A DNA stretch of 64,000 nucleotides from Liolophura sinensis (GCF_032854445.1 NC_088302.1:53786046-53850045), one strand, 5' to 3'. Shown: positions 22,695 to 35,139, counted from the stretch's first letter. The notes: a model not told the origin generated them from the sequence alone. Numbers and translations: made by a program.

Positions 22695-23977
22695 GTAGGT
22701 GTGGCATTGGTGCGAGGGCGCAGAGTGTCCATACCAATGTGATGGACCGATCTGAAAAACATTTAACACATAGGTGTCCGAAATTCGATCTTAATCTATG
22801 ACTTGTCATGCTGAACTCTTGTGCAAAATTTCAAATCACTACAGTGAACCGTTTTCAAATAACTTTTGGAAAGTTTTTCTGATGGACTGACGGAATGACA
22901 TATTGGCAAATGGGGGTGCAAACATACCATCTCCCCAGCACCAGTTTGGGAGTAGTAAATAAAGTATAAAGCAACACGAATACATCAATACACCCACACA
23001 TACATCCACAAAGACATCAATACACCCACTCACACATCCACAAATGTCCAGTCAATGCATTCAGAAAACCACAAGGAAAATTATAGATGCAAATACACTT
23101 CACGATTCAATTATTGTGAAAATGCTTGCTATGCCATCTTGGGGTAATTTAATACTTTTTTTTCACACATTCTAAAAGTATTTTAAAAATCGTCAATAAG
23201 GCTTACAGATGTTTCTTAATGAAGTAAAATCCGTAATATTACAATACGAATAGCCATTGCAACGCTTTCTGAAATAATTATTTCAATATAAGCGTTAACT
23301 TTCTGACGCTTAGTGTAGCAATTATTTCAGTAGGGGTAATTTATTCCAGTAAGAGTAGCAAACAACGCTCTCTGTCACCCTTAATCACCTATTGTGTCAC
23401 AGTGTGCGTCCAGACATTGTTAACATTAGGGCACAAACCCAACCATTCGTCTTTTCCTACACGGTAAGTGGACCATAAGGTACAACGCTGGGTGTTGGGC
23501 TTGGGGTTTCTTCTTCAGACCACGGCTAGCTACAGTCGGCTGTCCGTGTAATACAAAAAATACAGCAGTTCAGATTGTGCTCTGTGTACAAATTACCAAC
23601 CCAGAACTTTTTCGAAAATTTTGTAACAGTAAAGCAACTAGTTGAGGGTTAGACTTCTGTGGCGTCATTGAGTCGTAGCATTACATTACCCTATCTTGTT
23701 CTTGAAAAATGCATTTGGAACTCAGCTCGCCGATGTGTTCGTACCTTTTTAAGTATAACCCCTTATCCCTTGTGTGGAATCAGGTTTTCTCGTGTCCTAC
23801 ATTACTCTGTCAAAATGAGTTTCTCGCAAACCTAGCTCATCGGTGTTAAATCAACAGGCACAACAAACGTCTCTAAAGATTAACCAATACACACTACAAG
23901 TTCAATTATTTATCGCCTGGTAACTACGATTGTTCGAAATGCATCATCAACGCATTACCCCACAAAAGTCGGATGAT
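22695..23977. other. Non-coding stretch
   Basis: No supported gene. It contains two tgaaataattatttca-type palindromes (23270, 23320) and a short run of acacccacacatacatccac-like words at 22985-23040. Confidence 0.45.
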
Positions 23978-25253
23978 TTAGTGTGGTGTCTATAAATTAT
24001 CCCACAGCAGCTGTGCAGTACCTTGTGGCTCATTCGCACAGCATCCAGCAGAAATCGTATAGTACCGTTTGGTGCCCACAGACTGCCACACATCAGCTGT
24101 ACAGCACGGAAAGCGTCATAACTGCACAGTACTTATACAGCTAGCTGCATTGTAATGGCAATTGTCACACAGTACATGCTGCCGCCAAGTACTAATAATA
24201 CTACTAGTATTAACGATAATAATTAATTATCATTATCAAAACAACAACAACAATACAAAGACAATAATATAAAAAAGGAGAAAAAGAAGATGAACCTTAT
24301 TTATACTTGGTGTATATACCTTGTTTCTGCAGTTTTCTGACCCGGTTAGAAATATGCAGTAGTCTCAAATCTCTTTGTAAGTAATTTGACGAACGTATTA
24401 AACATCAAGCAGATTGGCCCGCTCTCCCAGCTGGTGGGGCATTGGTAACAGTTAGCGGTTGTCGACGCTCGTATGTTCAGTCTTCACGACTGATTACCAC
24501 TCACCAACATTAGGTGCATGTACAGTGTATATGTACTTCTCCTGCACTTCTTATGACTGGGAAAGTTCGTCAGTAACTTGGCAACGGTCGGTGGTTTGTT
24601 TCTGGCTCTCTGGTTTCCTCCTCCCCCCTCCCCCCCCCATACCGTTAAGCAACAATCAGGTCAATAAATAGTGAGGGGAAGAACAAGATGTAGTTCCTTG
24701 TCGTACATATCTAAGCTGTACACAGCAGCAGCAACATGGTATAGCATAGTGTCCAAAATCACCCCACAGCGGCTACACAATACTAGTGGCTCACTTCAAT
24801 CTACAGAAATTACACAAAGAAATAACTGCAATAACAACAACAAGTGCTACAATAATAAATAAACAATAACAACTACGACTGGGTACATGTAACCTGCTTC
24901 TAAAGTTTCTTACACTGTTAGAAACACCCAATAGTCAAAAGTCTCGTGGTAAGTAATCTGACGAATATTATACAAATCGAGGTAAGTTGCCCGTCTCAAA
25001 CTGTTTGTGGGGCACTGGTAACAGCGAACGGTTGACTACACTCGTATAACTGTTTGCTCAATCTAACGTTCATTGGCGACCACTTGTCTTCCATCGATAT
25101 GGTTTGCATTTATATGTGCGTAGAATGGGAAAGTTCGTCAGTAACTTGGCAGCGGTCGGTGGTTTATTTCAGGCTTTCTTCACCCATAAAGCTTACCGGC
25201 ATAGTATAGGTGAAAAATTATGGTGTTAAGGAACAATCACATAAATAAATAAT
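23978..25253 (+). repeat. Two diverged copies of a ~0.5-0.7 kb SINE-like unit in tandem
   Basis: Copy 1 (about 23978-24671) and copy 2 (about 24738-25252) share an ordered series of blocks: cccacagc(a/g)gct... gtggctca, an AAC-rich stretch, (c/t)tggtgtatata-like and gttagaaa blocks, gtaagtaat(t/c)tgacgaa, ggggca(t/c)tggtaacag, gggaaagttcgtcagtaact, and a 3' end tggtgttaagg/ccgttaagca before taaataaata. The tail resembles the main SINE but is a different subfamily (cataaagcttaccggcatag). A third partial copy (tacttagtgtatatagcatg) starts near 25485. Diverged tandem duplication or repeated insertion are both possible. Confidence 0.65.
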
Positions 25254-25278
25254 TGGCAAGGAGAAAGTGAAGATAACT

Positions 25279-25484
25279 GGGGACCTCCATGGCAAAGGGG
25301 TTTGCGTGCTCCTACTCCTACTGGCTTTCTTTTCTGTCGTACTTATACGTGATAAGGTCTCCCAGCAACCTGCCGATAATCTTGGTTTCTTCGTTTATTA
25401 TGCTGGCAGCCATCGTATACGTGAAATATTCTTGAGTACGGCGTAAAACAAAAGTCGAATAAATAAATACATAAACAAATTTAT
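25279..25484 (+). mobile_element. Diverged V-SINE
   Basis: A head-like segment ggggacctccatggcaaagg is followed by a shortened middle, aaggtctcccagcaacctgc, ctggcagccatcgtatacgt, and a tail cgtaaaacaaaagtcgaat with taaataaata. It is more diverged than the other full copies. It sits between the second and third copies of the neighbouring repeat. Confidence 0.75.
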
Positions 25485-25927
25485 TTTTACTTAGTGTATA
25501 TAGCATGTTTCTGATACGGTCTGGAAAGTCCAGGCCTTCTACACTTCATGCTAAACAACATATTAAAAATCATAGTTTCATAAAAATTATCGTTGCGCTG
25601 TTTTTTCTTAATCCTAGTTAAGAATACGAAAAGTTAAGAAGTCCACATTTCAAACTTATGCCAATTTCTTGAAGTTGTTTAATATATTCATTTAATTAAT
25701 ATTAACGCAGTATATAGGCCTTATCGATTTTTTTGCACTGATTTATGCATGATCCGCAAACACGCTCTAACAATAAAGTCCTCAAAATTATGCAAATCTA
25801 GTGGAGGGTAGTTACAAAACCATTCTCTTCGTAAACCAAATGTAATATTCCACTGCAATTCTTCCCACGAGCTCAGTGACAGTGAGGCTAATAAGCATTT
25901 TTTTGTGTTTGACAGCAGATTTGATTA

Positions 25928-25985
25928 ATTAATTTATTTATTTGATTGGTGTCTTACGCCGAACTCAAGAATATTTTACTTATAC
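25928..25985 (-). mobile_element. V-SINE 3'-end fragment, reverse strand
   Basis: The bases ttatttgattggtgtcttac through caagaatattttacttatac are the reverse complement of the family 3' end. Similarity stops abruptly at 25985, exactly where the GC-rich repeats of the next feature begin. Confidence 0.7.
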
Positions 25986-27400
25986 GACAAGAGCACCGCG
26001 GACAAGAGCACCGCGGATAAATATTCCGGGGAACAAAAGCCCCGTCGTCTTAAATAATCAACAAAACATGTGCGACAGTTTAAAAGACATGATGTTAAAT
26101 ATTTGTTGAGTGGAATTACATATAGTGTGACTTCGTTTGCCATATAAAAAAAATTGCCATCAAACGCATCACTGTTAGGCACGCTGGTTCAACATCTTTC
26201 TTCTCAAAAATACTGTACACAAACGCTTTCAAAAAAATTTGGAAAATCTGACTTTATCTGATGTCAAACTAATGCTATTATCGAAGACTTTAGGTCAAGC
26301 ACACATAAGCTGATTCTCTCAAGCATCTGCCACCATACTCAGTTTGATTGGTTGAAATGTTTCGCCATGGCACACTTGTTATAGCTTACTTTAATTCACA
26401 GTATCACCTGTAACGTGTGCATTTTGAGTCAATTTACAGGCATTGTATACAGTTTTATGTGCAGTTAACAGACGTAACCGAAAATATAGATTATTTAGAA
26501 ATTTAAACCAAATGATAGTTTGTAGGAAAAATATTATTTTCAAACACGAAAAAGAATAAAAAATCATAAATTTATTTTTGAAAGTTTCTGCATAATTTCT
26601 GTTTTGTAAGCACGATATGGATGTGTATGATCTACTACAAATTATTCGGTATCATAAAATTGCAAATGATACATACAAAATGTGTTGAGCAGTAAGTTTT
26701 GTCTGCAAAAGTTGAAATTTACAAAGGTGAAATTGTCGAAACCCAACAGTAAATTTTCCATTTGATCAAAACGAATTTGGTTTCGACCTCATCGTTTTTG
26801 TTCTGAGTGTTTTTATTTCATGATTTTATGTATACCCATGGACATATAGGTTATTATAATTATTATTATAATTAAAATTATTCAGCAGTAAAAGAAGCAA
26901 TTAAAAACCCAAAATTAATTAAATTAAACCAGATTATATATTTAGTCCTTAAATAAAATTTTTTATATTATGCCCCGAAATGCGGACCAATAATATTGGC
27001 TACAAGTGTTTGATCCCTGGTACAAGTATTTGGAATCAACCATTTTGTATATCATGTAAAATATATTTCTCTGGGATAGAAATAATTGATATGTTCATAA
27101 GATTTATGGTCTTACAGGAATGAAAGTGTATAAAACAGAAATTGCTTACCATATCTGTAGATTTCTGGCGTTTTCAGAGAAGCCTGTAATGGTGGTTGAC
27201 CATTCTGTGAGCCCTAGAGAGAAAATAACCGATTTCGAGCCAAGGAAAAAAGACGACTTTGTTTTCTCAATCAAGCTACCAACGTTAGACTCTATTCACC
27301 ATATACTCTTAATACTGATCAAGGGGCTTCTGTCCGCCAGGGTTTTTATGCGCGGGGCTCTTGTCCGCGGGTTTTTGTCCGCCAGGGCTTTTGTCAATCC
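25986..27400. mobile_element. Candidate non-autonomous DNA element with mirrored GC-rich ends
   Basis: The left end (25986-26045) has repeats of a ~14-bp word, gacaagagcaccgcg, and later acaaaagccccg. The right end (27325-27400) carries the same kind of words in reverse complement: on the reverse strand gacaaaagccctggcg, then gacaagagccccgcg. The ~1.27 kb between is AT-rich, without a recognisable coding domain; the frame at 27120-27437 mostly covers the right cluster. Ordered, inverted clusters around a non-coding core are typical of non-autonomous elements with subterminal repeats. I could not find a convincing target-site duplication. Confidence 0.4.
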
Positions 27401-27419
27401 CCCAATCGACAGTACTGTG

Positions 27420-28384
27420 TATTATCTTTACATTTAGTCCCGTTTTAGACCGTCTTCTACTTGCCACGGTGTCAAAAATGAATTCGGAAAATCGGGTATC
27501 ATTAAAAAGATAACCGCTTATATAAGTACATTCAAGAGGAGGGAAAACATATGCTGCAAGTCGCAGACGCCCTGGAATGGGAATTAAGGGACAGTACGTT
27601 GTCCCGTCTTTACATTTAGTGCCATTGTGTGCCATTGCTACTTGTAGCATCTGGTTTCTAAACCCTCGAGTATACCTTTTTAAGCGGTTTTCTTTTGAAT
27701 GTTACCCATTTTTCGAAAGGCATTTTTGATACCGTGGTAAGAACAAACAGCCTAGAATGGCACTAAATGTAAGGATGGGGTACAGAAATGTCGACTAATC
27801 CTCATTTCAGGGCGTCTGCGACTCTGCATCCTTAAATGTACCTATGTAAGCGGTTGTCTGCCTTGTGATACCCGTTTTCCTTAAAACATTTTTGACACCG
27901 TAGTAAGTAGCAGACGGTCTAGAATGGCTCTAAATATGAAGATGGAACACAGTACTGTTTAATCCCCATTCCAGACGACTTGCATCTTATGTCCCCCCCC
28001 CCCTCCCCCAATGTACCGATATAAGCGGTTATCTGCCTGGTGATACACGTTTTTCCGAAGGCATTTTTGACACTATGAGAAGTAGCAAACGGTCCTGAAT
28101 GACAATAAATGTAAAGATGGTCACAGTACTGTCGACTAATCCCCTTTCAGAGCGTCTGTGCCTTGCAGCATAGGTTTTCCCACCCCAAATATACCTTTTT
28201 GAGCGGTTATATTATTTTAATGGTATCAATTTTTGTAAAGGCCAGTAGCAGACGGGAGAGGAAAGACATAGTATGTAAAGATGAGACACAGTGCTGTGCA
28301 TTAATCCCCATTCCAGGCCGCGTGCGGTTTGCAGTACATGGTTTCCTATCCAGCGAGTGTACCCATTTAGGCTGTTATAATACT
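27420..28384. repeat. ~165-180-bp tandem array with inverted first unit
   Basis: Direct units carry aagcggtt near 27682, 27848, 28023 and 28202, and an altered form near 28370. Each is followed by catttttgacaccgtggtaa-like, agcagacggtctagaatggc-like and cagtactgtcgactaatccc-like blocks. The first unit (27420-27620) has the same blocks in reverse complement (gccacggtgtcaaaaatg, aaccgctt). Copies are 70-80% alike by eye. A C-run (27992-28003) interrupts one unit. A SINE abuts the right end. Confidence 0.8.
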
Positions 28385-28521
28385 TTTGTTTATTTATTTA
28401 TTTGATTGATGTTTTACGCCGTACTCAAGAATATTTCACTTATTGGACGGCGGCCAGCATTATGGTGGGCGGAAAGCGAGCAGTGCCGGGGGAAACCCAC
28501 GACCATCCGCAGGTTGCTGCG
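28385..28521 (-). mobile_element. V-SINE, reverse strand, 5'-truncated
   Basis: This is the reverse complement of the family from the tail (tttatttatttatttgattg) through cgccgtactcaagaatattt, cggcggccagcattatggtg and cccacgaccatccgcaggtt. It lacks the tRNA-like head. No clear target-site duplication was found. It marks the right edge of the ~175-bp array. Confidence 0.85.
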
Positions 28522-28844
28522 ATTTGTACGTGAATGTACCAGTGTACCTGAAGGGCTGGTTATCTTTCAAACATTGGCAATTTTGAGAAAAATAAAAACA
28601 GAAAAGTTAGTCATACAAAAAAAAAAAAATGTCGAACAAGCCACAATAACCTTGACCTTAACGTTGAATGTACGTCACAATAATTTGACCAGAGAATTAT
28701 GTCTATTCTTTTATTTTTTAAATATGGAGAAGGAGCAATATAAAAGCAACCTTGCCAAGTTCATGAGTGAAATATGGCACGATTGTAACTACATGTATAG
28801 TTAGACGTTAGGCATGCAGTTATGCATGTACGTACTGATTGTAC

Positions 28845-28974
28845 TTTTCATATATGTTCCCCCGGGTTCTGCTAGGTTCCCATCATAATGCTGGCCGCTG
28901 TTGCATAAGGGAAATTTTCTTAGATCCGGCGTAAAACACGTTAAATGGGTAAATAAATAAATTTTCATATATGT
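28845..28974 (+). mobile_element. 5'-truncated V-SINE with 13-bp target-site duplication
   Basis: The body is about 28858-28961. It starts in the core (tcccccgggttctgctaggt) and continues with ctggccgctgttgcataagg and cgtaaaacacgttaaatggg, then taaataaata. The sequence ttttcatatatgt occurs at 28845-28857 and 28962-28974. Several substitutions relative to other copies point to an older insertion. Confidence 0.88.
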
Positions 28975-31554
28975 AGTTATATGGTTTGAAGGCATAGCCT
29001 CTTTTTGTCCGACAACGGCCCTGAGGTGTGACGGAAGTTATTCTGATTGTCTATACATGTGCTGTATGTAACAGAAGTACTGTACTCAAAATCGTTCACT
29101 TGAGATGAAGAGCTTAAAAAATTGACCGAAAGACACATCTGACACATTTGCAAGTATATGCTATAAAGTGTACATGCAACATTTTGATGGTTAGAAAGAA
29201 CGTACGCTTTCTAATTATGTTCAGATTATGTCACAATGCATAAATGTGACACATGCGCAGTTCCATTGGGTGCAAAATATGTCTCTGAACTGAAGAGTGA
29301 AGGAGCACTGATTGGGTAATACTGCCACACAGACATTTAGGTTGTTGACGCACAATAAATTTCTGCACTGTTAGTTTGTACCTAATTAAAATATATCAGA
29401 ATTTTGGACAGAACTGAAAACTTTTTTGCCAGTCTTACTTCCCACCCCACTGGAGGTTACCAAGGTAGCAAAATGCTATGACCTCACTTCAAGCATCCAC
29501 AACTCAAAAAATGATGGTCATGCTAGGTTGGTTTTTTGATATGTTGTAGAAAAAAGTGCAAGCTGCACGCGGTGGTATGACATTGTAACGCGCCAGGGTT
29601 AGGAGATATATATATATTTGAGCTGGAAGCTGACAAATTTACTACATAAATAGTAAGAAAAATCAAGGCGCTCGTGTAACCTAAAGACACCAAGCAATTA
29701 TACGGAAGTGACGAAGGCATAGGCCAGAAACACCGGCTTGAACCCGGCATGGCTGCTTTACCAGCTATATTAATATTTATTTGCTCTGTATGTAGAGGTA
29801 TGATTTACTTGTCTATTCACCTGCTCAAGGTAGGTTGTTTGTGTTCTTTTAATTGAGTTTTTACCATTTGAAAGCCTTGCCGATTTGATCAGTTGTTTAC
29901 GGACAGATATTCCACCAAGGCACTTGTTTTTTTCGCACTTCAAATACAGCCTTCAAATACAGCTCAAAGCGTTGTTGAATCGCCACCAGTTGTCCGAAAC
30001 GTTCCCAGATGTAAGTCCTCAAGCGGCTGGAAAGCTGACTTTATAATGATAAATGTAAGGAAACTCGTCATATTCTGTTGTGATATACATCTACTGGAGA
30101 TGGTTATTTCAGAACATATTGCTTTCTGTGTCTTGATTCACCTTCACATTTCCTTTCTTAATCACATCCTCGTTTGATTCCACTGGTCATCTGTGGACAT
30201 CTCTGTGATCATTTTTCTGAATCCTTCATACCCCTCGTTTGACATTGACGGATTATATATTGAAAATTCCCCAACAGACCTTACGTGTGTCACTGCGTAT
30301 TTCTAGGTGATTAAATAGTTGTTTAAACAATAAGAATAAATTCTTAACTGTACTCAGGATGTCATGAATACATCAAAGTTGTCACCAGTCCTCTACCTCT
30401 CACATTTCCCATCCATGTTGTTTGTTTTACCTACACCGTTAAATGCTGTGTCCTGTTGCTATCTCATGTTGATGTCTGACATTTAATGTTTTTATAGTTT
30501 GACCACACATTTGTCTGTAGCGACTTTCTCAGGCAAATGGCACCTGAAGAACGCCGTGTCGAGTAACCGGTAGGCCCCTATGTCTCTAACAGCTATTACA
30601 CACTGACATGTCACGTTAATAAGGTCAGGGGTAAAATACCAGGTCATGCATTTAGAACTGACATGAAAACCTGTGTAAGGCCAAAATAAGATTAATGGAG
30701 AATACCAGTTTAAGCCTTTTGCTCAACTTAGTATTTTTTTCTGTTTATTAAGTTGGACTTGCTACTGTGTGGCAGCAATGCGATTATAAACAAACTCGGT
30801 GTCACCATGGTAGTTGTCATTTTCATCATGCACTCTAACTATAATAGCATATATCTTGGGGAGCTACGGCAGCGGTACTGTTTGTTGTTCAAACTTTTCA
30901 CGTGACATTCATGGTGTACTTGTAGACTTGATTTGGGATTTTTTTCTTCATGTATGGACTTATTTTGGGTTTTGACAACACGCAGTACCTGTATTCTCTT
31001 ACCTTTGACGAGTTGTATAAAAAATTCTAGTCTTCTTTGCCATACTGCCAGGTCTGTATTTCAACCTATAAGCATTCGCAAACCTCCTGACAGATTAACG
31101 TCAGGAGGTTTGTCAGGTGTCTGCCGAGTTATGGTTGTTTTCTCTAGGTTGTACATGCCACCTGTTTTCATCCATAAACGTAACTGCTGTCATATAAGTG
31201 AAATCTTATGTATTAGTACAGGGAAAACACTAACTATCTTACGAACTAATTACATGTAACTAACTAACAAGCTAACTCAACAAATAACTAAATAATAAAC
31301 AATATTCTAACTAACTAACAGAAATAATTAATTAATTAATATGAATTAAGACCTAAACAGAAATGCATACATACCAGCTTGCTGGTCAAGAAGATTATTA
31401 GCTCATGTGAGATTAGACCATATAACATGACTGATGGTATGTTTCATACATTATTTTATCATTTCTAGTATTGTGCACCTTATATTTGAGAAAGATTAAA
31501 CCTCAGCCAACATACACACAGTTTATTTCTTACACTAATATTAAATACGGCCAT
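28975..31554. other. 2.6 kb with no supported gene; one strong hairpin
   Basis: No recognisable coding domain. A perfect 13-bp inverted repeat (caaacctcctgac ... gtcaggaggtttg) with an 8-nt loop lies at 31079-31112. A weak SINE-like remnant (tgctgtcatataagtgaaat) is at about 31180-31215, and TAAC/TAAT-rich simple sequence at 31250-31345. Confidence 0.45.
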
Positions 31555-32500
31555 GACATGGTATCACAAACCTATGGCTCTTGTCATTTGGAGGATGTTA
31601 CTAGTGAGAGAGGAAAAGTACACCTGACATCAAGATATGGTATCACAGACCTATGGCTCTTGTCATTTGGAGGATGTTACTAGTGAGAGAGGAAAAGTAC
31701 ACCTGACATCAAGATATGGTATCACAGACCTATGGCTCTTGTCATTTGGAGGATTTTACTGGTGAGAGAGGAAAAGTACACCTGACATCAAGATATGGTA
31801 TCACAGACCTATGGCTCTTGTCATTTGGAGGATGCTACTAGTGAGAGAGGAAAAGTACACCTGACATCAAGATATGGTATCACAGACCTATGGCTATTGT
31901 CATTTGGAGGATGTTTACTAGTGAGAGAGGAAAAGTACACCTGACATCAAGATATGGTATCACAGACCTATGGCTCTTGTCATTTGGAGGATGTTACTAG
32001 TGAGAGAGGAAAAGTACACCTGACATCAAGATATGGTATCACAGACCTATGGCTCTTGTCATTTGGAGGATGTTACTAGTGAGAGAGGAAAAGTACACCT
32101 GACATCAAGATATGGTATCACAGAACCTATGGCTCTTGTCATTTGGAGGATGTTACTAGTGAGAGAGGAAAAGTACACCTGACATCAAGATATGGTATCA
32201 CAGACCTATGGCTCTTGTCATTTGGAGGATTTTACTGGTGAGAGAGGAAAAGTACACCTGACATCAAGATATGGTATCACAGACCTATGGCTCTTGTCAT
32301 TTGGAGGATGTTACTAGTGAGAGAGGAAAAGTACACCTGACATCAAGATATGGTATCACAGACCTATGGCTCTTGTCATTTGGAGGATGCTACTAGTGAG
32401 AGAGGAAAAGTACACCTGACATCAAGATATGGTATCACAGACCTATGGCTCTTGTCATTTGGAGGATTTTACTGGTGAGAGAGGAAAAGTACACCTGACA
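31555..32500. repeat. 79-bp tandem array, 12 near-identical copies
   Basis: gtatcacagacctatggctc recurs at 31561, 31640, 31719, 31798, 31877, 31957, 32036, 32115, 32195, 32274, 32353 and 32432. The unit ends with ggatgttactagtgagagag and aaaagtacacctgacatcaa. Copies differ at very few positions, with variants gatgttactagt, gatgctactagt and gattttactggt, plus two single-base insertions. This is the most homogeneous array in the window, so it is recently expanded or actively homogenised. Short frames across it are artefacts. Confidence 0.97.
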
Positions 32501-33668
32501 TCGTTCACAAAGGATTTTACAGTTTGCTGTATAATGGCGTCAAGAGGTGACAAGCAGAAACAGATCACCAGCGTTATGTGTTATCTTTGTACGACACGTT
32601 TACTGCACGATTAGTTCTATGCTTATGCCATATGCACTTAGCGCAGGTGCGAAGTTTCTCATATTCACATTTTTTCTCACGTGGACTCAATTCAATGGAT
32701 TCGTGCGAGGAAAAACACCTTTCCGTGTGATGTTGAAAGAAGTCAACTTGATGACATCCAACTACAAGACGATAAAAGGACCTTTTCCACATGTGTGATC
32801 ACCATCATTTTTTGTAGCTTAAAGAGATTAATCATTTGCGTGTAAAAGATAATAATGCTGCAAGAAATGTACGCGTTTTGATGATAATGAATTTTTATCG
32901 TCCTTTTTCCTTTTCTTTTGAGCACATTTGAAGTCTTCTGATCAAACACTGATATAAACTGCAGCTGAATGAATACATCTGGTCCATATATGAAAATACA
33001 AATAAATGTAGGTGAAAGAGTAATTGTAATAGGCTCTCAGATAGTAATGTTCTCAGATGAGATTGATTACCCATGGTATAGTCACCTGTCAATAATGCTA
33101 ATATTTACTAGCATCGCAATGTCAGTTCAGTTCAGATAAGCACTATACATGTAAGGCTAGTCCTCGAAAACACTACACTCAAATAAAAATCAAGCAAGGT
33201 TTCATTATTTTTTCATTTGAGTTCAGTATCACTCATGCGCATGTGCGATCAATAATATTGGCGATATTGGCATTCTGCCCAATTTCATTGATTTTGGACA
33301 AGTCTTTTATTGTGGGCCCAGGATTGTGATACCATCGTGTAGTCAAGGGCGGACCATACGTATAGGCAAACAAAGTTGTCCCCCTTTGGATGATCCCTAC
33401 AAATCAGTTGTAATAATGTACAAACTTGTAATTGTCACATTAGTAATTTGGAGTTTAGTTATGTACTAATTTTTTACTCTTCTAATTCTATCAATTAGCA
33501 AGGAAACAGGGAGATCTAAGATTCTATGATTTGGTACCGAAATGTAGATTTCCCAGATACTTTTTGTTTAGCATCTTGCTAAGCTTGCCCAGGGCTTTAT
33601 ACACAAGTACGCAGATAGCCCCATAGACATTAGTAAGGGTCAGCCTGTTGTTTATCTTGATTGACCTA
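32501..33668. other. Non-coding stretch, no gene seen
   Basis: The overlapping forward and reverse frames at 32547-32798 are under 85 codons and have no domain. Nothing else is supported. Confidence 0.4.
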
Positions 33669-33770
33669 CCCATGACATATCCACAGGTTGCTTCCCATTT
33701 ACGGCCAGAGAGGAAGCCAGCATGAGCTGGACTTGACCTCACAGCGACCCCATTGGAGAGAGGCTCCTGA
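33669..33770 (-). mobile_element. V-SINE internal fragment, reverse strand
   Basis: The bases cccatgacatatccacaggt through gccagagaggaagccagcat, and ctcacagcgaccccattgga to gaggctcctga, match the reverse complement of the 5' half of the family. The tail and core are missing and a small internal deletion is present. Confidence 0.75.
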
Positions 33771-35139
33771 CAGAAGTCTTTTGAAGCAAGACCTAAATGA
33801 AAATGAGACATTGCTTGCTCTTTTGATTAATGATGTAATAGATTTCACTGTTTTAATAGATTCAGCTTTATGAGTTCGTCACATTCAAATCTTGACTTGA
33901 TTACGGGCATGTTGGTTTCAAAGCCACATAGTTATTTAGGTATGATGAATATAGTTTGACAGTATTGTGGCCATCATCTTGGGATCTGTTCAGGCACATG
34001 TATCAATATTTCATCTGTGGAATTTTTAGGATTTATAACACCTGTACATGTATACCATTAAAGGCGAATTCAGTGATCTATTATTGTTCAGTGGCTCCGA
34101 AATTTCTTGATTAACCCAGCAAGTAATGCAGATGCATAAGCTGGGAATAGATTTCTGATGAAAGAAAAACCGCCATCAGTTTTATTATAATAACAAAGCA
34201 TGATAATACAATATATTTATATGAATCTTCTTTGCAGTATCCAGTATCAAATTCTGTTATTATGAATAAATAAATAAATGATAAGGTAATAAATGTGGTA
34301 ATGTAACGTGTAATAGTGATATGTCAGCCAATGTCTCATACTTATGCATGTGTTTGTAAATGTCATGAGGCAAAAACTAACAGACTTGCTTCACAAGCTT
34401 TAATATTTAATTCATTTGAACACATGAGTCCATACTCAATCTATATACGTGTGGCGGAGAGTATGGTTGATATGTCAGCTGGAGACCTAGACTACAAACA
34501 CCATCGCAATACAGGTGAGGTCGGAGTAGCCACGGCTAACACCGATACTTGTTTCTGGACAACTACAGGCGGAAATGAAACTAAATAGTTGATGATATCG
34601 CACTTAATGGTTGCACACGGTATTGGCGCATCTGTCCGGGCGTGCCATAAGTGAACACAGAGCTGGCGTGTAGGCTACGAGCATCGTTTGCATTGTGTCT
34701 TAGGTCTACATTCTTGGTTCCCACAAACTTTACCATCACAGAAGGCTATTGCGCATGGCATTTTCTTCTGTGCTGCTCTCATGTTGCTTGATTTGTCAGC
34801 CTTCTCTTCGAGTATATGTCGGTGTGTAAGTTTCCATACTGCATGTCTTCTTTGGACTTTTTAGACGGTCTAACACGACAATGTACGTATATAGTAGGAT
34901 CAAATCATATTACTTTAATATACAAGACTAGAGCATGGAGAGTAAAACCAGAGACGCGATGACTGTGTGGTACCTGGCAAATGGTTACACGTAAACAGTG
35001 AAATACGGCCTGTTGTTAAATTACCTCATTTAGGGTTTTATTTTAACAGCGCGTGTAAATACTTAAATATTAACAAAATACCCACCACCTAGCGTCATAG
35101 CATAAGGAGAGTTCGGTAAAAAAATATATAGTTATATTA
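33771..35139. other. Non-coding stretch, no gene seen
   Basis: No domain-bearing frame. A short gaataaataaataaatga run at 34265 looks like an orphan retroelement tail. Nothing else is supported. Confidence 0.4.

Noticed and set aside
27340-27437. Coding end of the ORF at 27120-27437
   Set aside because: The final third runs through the GC-rich motif cluster, and the rest has no domain.
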